This document shows, one piece after another, positions 1-7,300 of a stretch of DNA of 11,681 bases (the stretch's first letter is position 1; every line of letters begins with the position of its first letter). Where the stretch lies: contig MU634518.1 in NCBI GenBank assembly GCA_026770595.1, positions 1 to 11,681 of the forward strand, given 5' to 3'. The notes beneath the pieces were generated by a model, which did no database searches, was not told the DNA's origin, and was given only the letters and a program-made list of their open reading frames with translations. Both the position numbers and the translations under genes were made by a program. This DNA is from Ochromonadaceae sp. CCMP2298. Its lineage: Eukaryota > Sar > Synurophyceae > Ochromonadales > Ochromonadaceae.

Positions 1-80
1 AGAGTGTAAGAGAGTGTAAGGAAGGTGTAAGGTGGTGTTAGAGAGCGTAAGAGGGCAGTAGGGTATGTTAGACAGATAAG
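1..80. repeat. Degenerate 10-bp tandem repeat
   Basis: The first 20 bases are two perfect copies of agagtgtaag. The following ~60 bases continue with decayed units of the same purine/GTAAG character (gaaggtgtaa, ggtggtgtta, gagagcgtaa, gagggcagta and so on). The array touches the window edge, so its full length is unknown. It resembles a decaying minisatellite; no coding function is visible. Confidence 0.6.
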
Positions 81-88
81 CCGGAGAG

Positions 89-199
89 GTAAGCTAGGAA
101 TTCATATGAAACAGAGCAATCTTACCTCCGCGGATCCGAATCTGCGAAAAATACCGCGCCGCGGGGCCTCCTTGGGCGCTTTCCGACCCCTGGTGAGGT
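89..199. repeat. 111-bp direct repeat, copy 1
   Basis: This segment matches 263-373 over 111 bases with about 8 substitutions and no insertion or deletion, at a fixed offset of 174 bp. It contains the string gaattcatatg, a ggatccgaatctgc block and a GC-rich end. On the minus strand it carries a good splice-donor consensus (AG|GTAAG, GT at 125-124) following a GC-rich stretch that could be exon. No terminal inverted repeats are visible, so a tandem segmental duplication is a better description than a mobile element. Confidence 0.9.
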
Positions 200-262
200 G
201 TGCAGAACGGAAAGTGAGGAGCGCAGAATCACAAGGCTGAACGCGCAGCACCTCCGCGGAGA

Positions 263-373
263 GTAAGCTGGGAATTCATATGGAACAGAGCAATCTTACC
301 TATGCGGATCCGAATCTGCAAGAAATACTGCGCCGCGGGGCCTCCTTGGGCGCTTTCCGACCCCTGGCGAGGT
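263..373. repeat. 111-bp direct repeat, copy 2
   Basis: This is the second copy of the 89-199 segment. The central ~40 bases (cgccgcggggcctccttggg and its flanks) are identical in both copies, while the changes lie mostly in the first half. The minus-strand GTAAG donor-like site is kept (GT at 299-298). The 63 bp between the copies is not repeated. Beyond 373 the two flanks no longer match. Confidence 0.9.
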
Positions 374-1004
374 CTGGATTTTCTCCTCGGCTGCGGAGGG
401 TGAGACCAGGAGACTCGGGCGGCCGTCGCCAGCGCTGAAAGGCGGTGCAGGGCTCAGAAAGGGTATCAAATGAAGAATGCGACAAGCAAATGGACTGCAG
501 TCTGCTTCAAATCGCACGATATCTACTGTTCTCGCCTCCCACATCCTGCAGCAGCGAGCTCGAAGAGTTGCTCTCGGCATTATTTTGTTTCACTGTTTGG
601 GCGTTACTGATGGAGTTTTGATATTGTACAGGCGCCTTACTATATATGAATCTAGAGATCTAGGTTTGTAGAATCTACCCAAATTGACTAAGTTTTAGTA
701 CTGTAATATGTTTATTGCACATTGCTTTATATAATAATATTAGTGGTCTAGGCACCCCGAGTCACCTGTAGCCACCCTTTTTCGGGCTAATTTGGGGAAT
801 TCTCCGATGCGCCAAGATCTTCCCGTTGACTCTGCATGGTTGGACGTTGGATGACTCTGGACTGGTGGATGACTCCACTAGAGAACGTCTTCGGTACATC
901 ACACCCTGTCCGTGACATATCACTCCCTGGTCACGACCGAACCACCGAACCGAGGCAGCCAAGACAGCCCGCTCGTGAGAATTCCAGCTCGATAGCACTC
1001 GGAG
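374..1004. other. Non-coding stretch upstream of the reductase gene
   Basis: I see no convincing gene here. The short open frames on both strands (for example 477-671 on + and 300-485 on -) lack recognisable domains. Around 690-745 the sequence turns AT-rich and includes a TATA-like ctttatataataatat near 725-740, about 265 bp before the reductase ATG, which is a possible core promoter. An imperfect tggatgactc repeat lies near 848-876. The 3' end should contain the reductase 5' UTR. Confidence 0.4.
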
Positions 1005-2069
1005 ATGAATTTGGTGACGGAACATCCCTGTGTTGTCACGGGATGCTCGTCTTTTATCGGCGGCCATGTCGTCAGTCAGCTCCTGCATAAAGGGTACAAG
1101 GTGAGAGGAACGGTCAGGTCCAAGGAGCATTCCCAGTACCAGCACCTGCTGCGCCTGGTGGGGGGCGACACCAACCTGGAGATCGTGGAGGCGGATCTGC
1201 GCGACCCCGAGTCCTGGGAGAAGGTCTTCGAAGGCGGCGTCGAATACGTGTTCCACGTCGCGGCACCCTATACCCTCAGACCTGACGATCCCGAGCATAC
1301 GTTGATCGAGCCTATGGTGGGCGGCACACAGCATATCCTGGAGATGTGTCAGAAGACCGCATCAGTGAAGAAGCTCATCTTCACCTCCTGCATGGCGGCC
1401 GTCTCCGACGACTGGGATAACGACACAGTGTACGACGAGGAGCACTGGAACGTCATGTCCTCTCTCACGCGCAACTCCTACTCTTACGCGAAAGCGCTGT
1501 CGGAGATGGCGTGCACAAACTTCGCCGCACGTCCCGACTGCACCTTCAAGTTGGTCTCCATGCTGCCCTTCGTGGTGCTCGGCCCTCCCATCGGACCCAA
1601 CCTGTCCTTCAGCCATAAATTCCTGATGAGCTTTCTGAACAAGCAAATTCGGGTGATCCTCGACATTAGCTACAACATTTCGGACGTAAGGGACGTGGCC
1701 ATCGCGCAGGTGCTGGCGATGGAGCACGACGAGATAGAGGGTCGCTACTGCTTCTGCAACGATGCGCTGAAGCTCGAAACGCTGCTGCAGATCGTGCACG
1801 AGACATTCCACGGGATCGACCTGCCTACTAAGAAAGTCAGCAACTTTGCAGTCAAGCTACTCACCAGGGGGGACTCCTCGTTTCGCGGAGAGTTCCTCCA
1901 ACACAACCTGGGGAAGATCCCCAAGGTAAACTGCAACCGCGCCATCGCAGCGGGCATGTTCATGCGCCCCTCGGTGCAGACGATTGTCGACACAGTGCGC
2001 TACATTATCGACAAGCGCTTCTTGGAGGCACCTCTGGAGACGCGGGCAGTCACCTGCTCCATTATGTAA
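1005..2069 (+). CDS. NAD(P)-dependent extended-SDR reductase (dihydroflavonol-4-reductase-like)
   Basis: A 354-residue protein of the NAD-dependent epimerase/dehydratase superfamily, closest in look to dihydroflavonol reductase/cinnamoyl-CoA reductase-type enzymes, which reduce carbonyls with NAD(P)H. An N-terminal Rossmann motif TGCSSFIGGHV (residues 12-22) has Ser in place of the middle Gly of TGxxGxxG. VRGTVR (33-38) fits the NADP-preferring region and EADLRD (62-67) the adenine-pocket acidic loop. FTSCMA (126-131) supplies the active-site Ser, Y159-x-x-x-K163 is the catalytic pair, and DVRDVA (227-232) is the family's later motif. The start is supported by an in-frame TAG four codons upstream (993-995) and a purine at -3. 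No intron is evident. The protein ends in Cys-Ser-Ile-Met, a CaaX-type prenylation signal unusual for this family, suggesting membrane attachment. The substrate cannot be read from sequence. It converges on the MAT gene. Confidence 0.88.
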   Translation: MNLVTEHPCVVTGCSSFIGGHVVSQLLHKGYKVRGTVRSKEHSQYQHLLRLVGGDTNLEIVEADLRDPESWEKVFEGGVEYVFHVAAPYTLRPDDPEHTLIEPMVGGTQHILEMCQKTASVKKLIFTSCMAAVSDDWDNDTVYDEEHWNVMSSLTRNSYSYAKALSEMACTNFAARPDCTFKLVSMLPFVVLGPPIGPNLSFSHKFLMSFLNKQIRVILDISYNISDVRDVAIAQVLAMEHDEIEGRYCFCNDALKLETLLQIVHETFHGIDLPTKKVSNFAVKLLTRGDSSFRGEFLQHNLGKIPKVNCNRAIAAGMFMRPSVQTIVDTVRYIIDKRFLEAPLETRAVTCSIM

Positions 2070-2482
2070 ATACGGTGTACATACAAGTCTTCTGGGAGAC
2101 ACTTAGTTATATAGTGATTCCCTGCGCTGTCGGAAGAGAGATTTCCCCACCGGCCCAGGTCAGCATTATGAAACCTGAACAATAGTCCGTATTGAATATT
2201 CTCCAGTCTCAGATTTGCACGCGTTGTGCGCCATGTGTAAGCGTTACGGCCTCTCGTGCCATTTGATTTCATAAGTTATAAGCAAATTCTGTCTTTTGTT
2301 GCTTGTTGGGTGTTGGGGTGGGGAAGAAGGGGAAGAGTTGCCAATTGTTTGTGTTATAGAAACTTAACATACCAGTTATCTGCAGATGAATCAGCGTCTA
2401 GTGCGACTCATAACGGGAGCTGTCAAAGTATAACGCCGAAAACAGGTACATCTACGTCTACGTTACTACTGAAGCGGCCCGC
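2070..2482. other. Convergent intergenic region (two 3' UTRs)
   Basis: This holds the 3' ends of the reductase (+) and the MAT gene (-). It is less GC-rich than either gene. A tgtaaata string overlaps the reductase stop codon; TGTAA acts as a poly(A) signal in some green algae, but I cannot assign it here. A G-rich run lies at ~2306-2336. The short + strand frame in 2256-2486 looks non-coding. Confidence 0.5.
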
Positions 2483-3730
2483 TTAGAGGGTCAGCTTCTT
2501 GGGCGTCTCCCACGTGAAATCAGGGTCCTCGCGGCCGAAGTGACCGTAGGCGGCCGTCTTCTTGAGGATGGGGCGGCGCAGGTCCAGGTCGCGGATGATC
2601 CCCCCGGGGCGGAGGTCGAAGTTGTTCTTCACGATCTCGGTTATCTGCGCGTCAGTCTTCTGGGAGCGGTTCATGCCCGTGCCGTAGGTGTCCACGAACA
2701 CGGACAGGGGGTAGGCCACGCCGATGGCGTAGGAGAGCTGCACAAGCACTCTGTGGGCGAGGCCGGCAGCCACGATGGACTTGGCCACCCAGCGGGCAGC
2801 GTAGGCGGCAGACCTGTCCACCTTGGTGGTGTCCTTGCCGGAGAACGCGCCACCTCCGTGGGCACCCCAGCCACCATAGGTGTCGATGATGATCTTGCGA
2901 CCGGTAAGGCCAGCGTCACCGTGGGGGCCGCCGATCACGAAGCGACCGGAGGGGTTCAGGTGGTACACGGTCTTCTCGTCGAGGTACTCAGCGGGCACCA
3001 CGGTCTTGATCACGTGCTCCATGAGGCCAGCCTTGATCTCGTCCTGGGTCACGTCCTCGCTGTGCTGGGTGGAGATAACGATGGTGTGCACGCGCAGGGG
3101 AATGGCGCGGCCGTTCTCGAGTCTGTACTCGCAAGTCACCTGGGTCTTGCCGTCGGGTCTCACCCAGGGGCAGGTGCCGTTCTTGCGCACCTCGGTCAGG
3201 CGGGAGCCCAGGGAGGTAGCAAGCTGGTGGGTCAGGGGCATAAGGGACTCGGTCTCGTCAGTGGCGTAGCCGAACATGATACCCTGGTCACCGGCGCCAG
3301 TGTCCTCGATCTTGGTGGCATCGACGGACTGCGCGATATCGGGGGACTGCTCCTCGATGGCGACAATAACATTGCAAGTCCTGTAGTCAAGACCCTTGGC
3401 CACATCGTCGTAGCCGATATCCTTGAGGGCCTCGCGGATCACCTGCTCGTAGTTGACGGTGGCGGCAGTGGTGATCTCGCCGAAGATCATCACCATGCCA
3501 GTCTTGGTGCAGGTCTCGCACGCGACGCGGGACATGGGGTCCTCTCTGATGCACGCGTCGAGCACGGCATCGGAGACCTGGTCGCAGATCTTGTCGGGGT
3601 GACCCTCGTTCACGGACTGGAGAGGACAAAACAAGTGAACAAAATATTAAACATCGAGAACGAGGAGTACGGCATGATCGGGGAAGACACTTACCTCCGA
3701 GGTGAACAGGAAAACGTCGGAATTGGACAT
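2483..3730 (-). CDS. metK: S-adenosylmethionine synthetase (methionine adenosyltransferase), two exons
   Basis: This enzyme makes S-adenosylmethionine from methionine and ATP, releasing phosphate and pyrophosphate, normally in the cytosol. The coding sequence is exon 1, 3730-3695 (12 codons, starting [12 protein letters not shown]), joined to exon 2, 3616-2483. The spliced product is 389 aa, normal for eukaryotic MAT. Splicing restores the conserved junction [13 protein letters not shown]. Signature motifs are present: GHPDK (17-21), GAGDQG (119-124), GGGAFSGKD (266-274) and the KVDRS that follows. Residue 275 is Thr where the family usually has Pro (KDPTKVDRS becomes KDTTKVDRS); the flanking catalytic Lys and Asp are kept. 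The exon 2 frame opens further into the intron from a TTG, but that extension lacks the conserved N terminus. The gene is divergent from the coiled-coil gene at 4333. The gene symbol follows the bacterial name; eukaryotic names such as SAMS or MAT are equally valid. Confidence 0.97.
3617..3694 (-). other. Spliceosomal intron in the MAT gene (78 nt)
   Basis: On the minus strand the donor is GAG|GTAAGTG and the acceptor follows a pyrimidine tract, TTGTTTTGTCCTCTCCAG|TCC. The intron is phase 0 and falls between the Glu and Ser codons of the conserved FTSESVNEG stretch. It is AT-richer than its flanks. Removing it rejoins the family's N terminus exactly. Confidence 0.95.
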
Positions 3731-3737
3731 GATTGTT

Positions 3738-3821
3738 CTGGAAGGACGAGGGACGCGCAGAGAGTTAGAAATTGGCAGACATTGCAAGCGCAGGGGGGTG
3801 CAACAGGCGAGGGAGACTCAC
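3738..3821 (-). other. Probable 5'-UTR intron of the MAT gene (84 nt)
   Basis: Just upstream of the MAT ATG, the minus strand has a strong donor CCGCAG|GTGAGTCTC (GT at 3821-3820) and an acceptor CGTCCTTCCAG|AACAATCATG (AG at 3739-3738). A CTAAC branch-point-like site (complement of 3764-3768) lies about 26-30 nt before the acceptor. All three elements in the right order and spacing make a leader intron likely, leaving 7 nt between the acceptor and the ATG. There is no transcript evidence here. Confidence 0.75.
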
Positions 3822-4110
3822 CTGCGGTGGGTTAACTTTCACAATTGGCTTTGCTGAATTAATGCTCAAAGGAGGGATTTAGAGCGCGAACCTTGCTGCT
3901 TGGATGCCGTCCACAGATCCTTTTCCACCCTTTGCATCGAAGGGGTCACCGCCACTCGCCAAAAATCGCGCTCCTAACGGATTGTACCAAAAAAATCTGC
4001 CTTAAATACATGCGTATGTTATTATATCACGCATATTCGGTTGCAACAAAAATCTGAGAAATCTGACCTCTAAAACCCTCAATTCGGTCGTGGTTTTTTA
4101 CCGTACTCTC

Positions 4111-4140
4111 ACAACGGCTCTCAAATTTCGGGGAGAGAGA
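4111..4140. repeat. Duplicated upstream element, copy A
   Basis: The segment acaacggctctcaaatttcg followed by gggagagaga is repeated with few changes at 4259-4285. The left CTCTC and right GAGAG arms are complementary, so each copy can form a small hairpin or act as a near-palindromic binding site. It lies ~220 bp before the coiled-coil ATG. Confidence 0.7.
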
Positions 4141-4258
4141 GGGATCAGCTGCTGCTGTCCCGGTGTCTATGCTTGTGGACTCTAGTTCCTACCGGGTAGA
4201 GCACTTGCAAACACAGCAGTCGGAGGGATAAACTGCGTGAAGAGGGTGACGTGTAGAG

Positions 4259-4285
4259 ACAACGCTCTCAAAATCGGGGAGAGAG
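4259..4285. repeat. Duplicated upstream element, copy B
   Basis: The segment acaacgctctcaaaatcggg followed by gagagag is the second copy of the 4111-4140 element, 148 bp downstream. It differs by a missing base in each half and an a/t change in the loop. The CTCTC/GAGAG arms are kept. It lies ~50 bp before the ATG, probably in the 5' UTR. Confidence 0.7.
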
Positions 4286-4332
4286 GCGAAGAAGAGTTAA
4301 CCCATCCATAGCTCTTGTCCAGACTTCGCAGC

Positions 4333-7300
4333 ATGGCGATGGAAAGCAGCGGCAACTGGGAGGCTAGCTTCGACAAAATCATGAGTCGAACAAAGCTCGA
4401 TATGAACAAGGTGAACGACCGGTACGCGCCCTCCAGCCAGGGCGTGCTAACCCAACGCGTCTCGAATAACGAGAACTTGATGGACAAGTACACCACCATC
4501 GAGGAGGAAACCTACGCGCGACCCAGCTCCAGAGATATGTCGGTGCTCGAAAGGCTGGCGCGGCTGGAGGAGGTACAGCGGGTGGAGGGCGTTAGTGCGC
4601 AGCGCATCTCCCTGCTGGAGCAGAACCTGGACCGCACCTCTCGCGCTCTAGACCGCTCAACTGCAGATGCGAAAGATCTCGAACGCAGCGTTCTGCAGTA
4701 CCAGTCCAAGCTGGGCGTGGTGAACGGCCTGGTGGACTCGATGCGCGCAGAGAATGACGCCAAGCGCAGCCTGCTGGCGAAGCTCGAGGCCTCAGCTAGG
4801 CAAGCAGATATGTGGCGAGACGACCTGGAGGCAAAGGTGGACTCCGTAACTAAACTTGCGAGATCCCTGGACCGCAGCCGCGCCGAGCAGCGGGAGGCCA
4901 TGGGAGAGCATGTGAGCCGGGCGGACCTGGAGGCCGTGCGTGACCGCGCCGCAGTGGTGGCGCAGCAGGCGGCCTCTGCGTCGGTGAGCGCCTGGCACGA
5001 TAAGTTCGAACTCTCCACACGAAGCCTGGAGAGACAGGTGGCGCTGCTGCGCATGGGGCGCACTGACCGCGGCCGGCCTGGGGATGAGGAGCTCCTAGCC
5101 TCCCCTGAGGAGGTGGCCGAGGCACTGCGCACCACCCTGCCTAGCGAGCTTCTTCTCAAGGGGGCGGTGGCCCAGGAGGTTCGGCAACTAGAGAACCGGT
5201 TGCAGGATAGGTTCAGCGACACCACCGAGCTGTTGGTGAAGAGCCACGTGGAGAGTGCGAGGGGCACGCTGCACGCGCAGATGCACAGTAGGCTGGGTGA
5301 CATGTGTGCGGAGATGGGGCTGGAGTACCCAGAGGTGCTACCTCCCTTCGCACGCGCGGGTGGGGGCGCGGGAGCGTGGGAGGGAGAGTCAGAGGAGGCG
5401 GAGGCTGCCCGGGCGAGAGAGAGTTTCCGCTCGAGGCTGCTGGAGGCCCGGCGCAGGACGGAGGAGGACGTGCGCACAATGGGGGTGGGGCTGGCCTCCC
5501 TGCGCTCAGACCTGCAGAGCATAGCTGCCAGTAACAGCAGCCAGGCGCAAGAGCGCGCAGGGGCGGTGGGCCGCGTTGAGCGGGCTGTGGAGGAGACTGC
5601 GGCGGCGAGCGAGCGGGGCCTACGGGCGGCCACTGAGCGCTTGGAGCGGGTTGAGCGGGAGGGCTACCAGGCAGCGTTGGCGGGGCAGGCTCGCTCTGCG
5701 GAGGTAAAGCAGGATATGTTTGATAGACTGGGAGGCCTTAGTGTGGAGTGGGAGGAGACCCGCGGCTCCCTTGAGAGGCGGCTGAATGACGCCGAGCGGG
5801 CCACAGAGCAGTGCGAGGAGCGCACAAAGGAGGCACGCGCGGAGGCGCAGACGTTGCTGCAGACCTCACCCGCGCTGGAGGGCCTGCGCAGAGCGGCAGG
5901 TATGGTTGGCGACCTCGTGGAGCAGCACAGGACCGTAGCGGATGCGGGCAAGGAGACAGCCGCGGCCGTCCGAGCGCTCCAGGCTAATGCAGCTACCAAG
6001 AACGAGCACTTGGAACTGCGCGAGCGCGTGGCGCGCCTAGAGCCCGCAGTCGTGGAGCGCCTGCCGGACTACTTCAACACCACGAAGAAGGTACTGGATC
6101 TGACCGCACTGCTGCAGGGCAAGCTAGAGACCCTCGAGGCTTTGAGCGTCAGACATCACTCAGATATAACCTCATCCGTGGGCCGCCTAGGCGAGTTGGA
6201 GATCACATCTGCGCAGCTAATGGGGAGCAGCTCGGTGGCTGCGGAGGACGTGCGTCGACTCACGCAGAATCTCGTGTCGCTCGAGTCGGCTGCTAGCAGA
6301 GACACCTCCTATCTCAAGGATCTGACGGGTTCTATCAGCAGCCGCCTGGTAACTGCTGAGGGGAAGGTGTCCTTGATGAGCAAAACTTATGCGTCGGATA
6401 GCGTAACGAATGGTAAAACGATCGCGAGGTTGTCGGCGCGGGGGGAGGAGTTGCAAGCACAGGACGCTGCGCTGCAGAACTCTCTAGCGCAGATGCAGTG
6501 GGCAGGCGAGGCATCTAGGCGGGAGAGCGGCGAGCAGATCGCGCTGCTGGGCGCGCAGCTGGGAGTACTAAGGGTTGCTATTGCGCAGGGGCTGCAGCTA
6601 CGGTCTCCCGTGATAGAGGTGTTCTCGCCCACGGGGGGGCTTCGATCAGGTGGGTCAGGAGCAGTGGAGACAAGGGGAACAGTGTCTGGTACAGGGGCAG
6701 GAACAGGGACAGGTTTTGGGGCTGGGACAGGGACAGGGGCTGCTAGGTCCCCCTACGACTTAGTGCACAATCCAGTCTTGCCATCGCCCGCGGCAGGGGT
6801 CGGGGCCAGTGGGGCGGGAGTGCTTGGTGCCAGTGGGGCTCGCTTTGGTCTGAGTTTGACGGACATGAGCACCTTTACGGAGACGGGAGTGGCAGTGGCC
6901 AGAGAGGCGGGAGAGAGAATGGCCAGTGTCAGTGCCAGAGCTGTCACAGGTACGACGGGGGATGTGTCCGAAGACAGCGACGCGTCAGCCCCTGTAAGGG
7001 TGAACCAGCGCTTAGTTCGACGCTCCTCTGCCTTCCTCACGGGACTATCCTCCCCCGGGAGTGCGACTGCGGCCTCCACTCCGTCGGTGGGTGGCCCGGC
7101 GTCGCACTGGTCGCCCGCTGGGGGGGCGCTCAATCCAGCGCATGCACAGGCACAGGGTCAGGCACAAGCGCAGACACAGGCAAGGGCACAGGACCCTGAG
7201 GCACAGCCCACTGGGCACTTCGACAGCAGGTCTAATGAGCTCAGCAGTGGGTCCAGTGAGCACAGCAGCCCTTCGGGGGGGGGCTCTGCGCAGGGTCTGG

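Larger units (their letters stand above)
3822..4332. promoter_or_regulatory. Divergent promoter region between MAT (-) and the coiled-coil gene (+)
   Basis: About 500 bp separate the two divergent genes, so both promoters must lie here. A minus-strand CCAAT (complement of 3844-3848) sits close to the MAT leader. The middle, ~3985-4080, is AT-rich, with ttattatatcac near 4018-4029 as the best TATA-like string. A 27-30 bp element is present twice nearer the coiled-coil gene. Exact transcription starts cannot be placed. Confidence 0.5.

Noticed and set aside
101-140. EcoRI/NdeI/BamHI-like strings (gaattcatatg, ggatcc) suggesting vector sequence
   Set aside because: The sites are scattered within a duplicated natural-looking segment, with no polylinker, promoter or resistance gene nearby.
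477-671. A 64-codon plus-strand frame in the left intergenic region
   Set aside because: It is short, has no domain, and runs into AT-rich DNA with promoter-like features. It cannot be supported as a gene.
762-1334. A 190-codon minus-strand frame overlapping the reductase 5' end
   Set aside because: It covers conserved Rossmann-fold coding sequence on the other strand and has no recognisable motif.
2540-3835. A 431-codon open frame antisense to the MAT gene
   Set aside because: It is longer than MAT itself, but its Gly/Val/His/Leu-rich translation has no domain and mirrors the strong GC bias of MAT codon third positions. It also runs through both MAT introns.
4178-4250. A tRNA-like gggtagagcacttgc string
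   Set aside because: It resembles a D-arm, but no matching acceptor stem or TPsiC loop (ggttcga-type) follows at the right spacing.
4315-4332. TTG at 4315 as the start of the coiled-coil gene
   Set aside because: Alternative starts are not expected in a eukaryotic nuclear gene; the ATG at 4333 has good context (A at -3, G at +4).
5335-5400. Gly-rich break in the coiled coil considered as a retained intron
   Set aside because: It is in frame, GC-rich and without good donor, branch and acceptor sites; a flexible linker is simpler.
4512-5633. A 373-codon minus-strand Ser/Arg/Ala-rich frame inside the coiled-coil gene
   Set aside because: This is a shadow of Leu/Glu/Arg-rich coding sequence with high GC. 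Low-complexity composition and lack of domains make it unlikely to be real.
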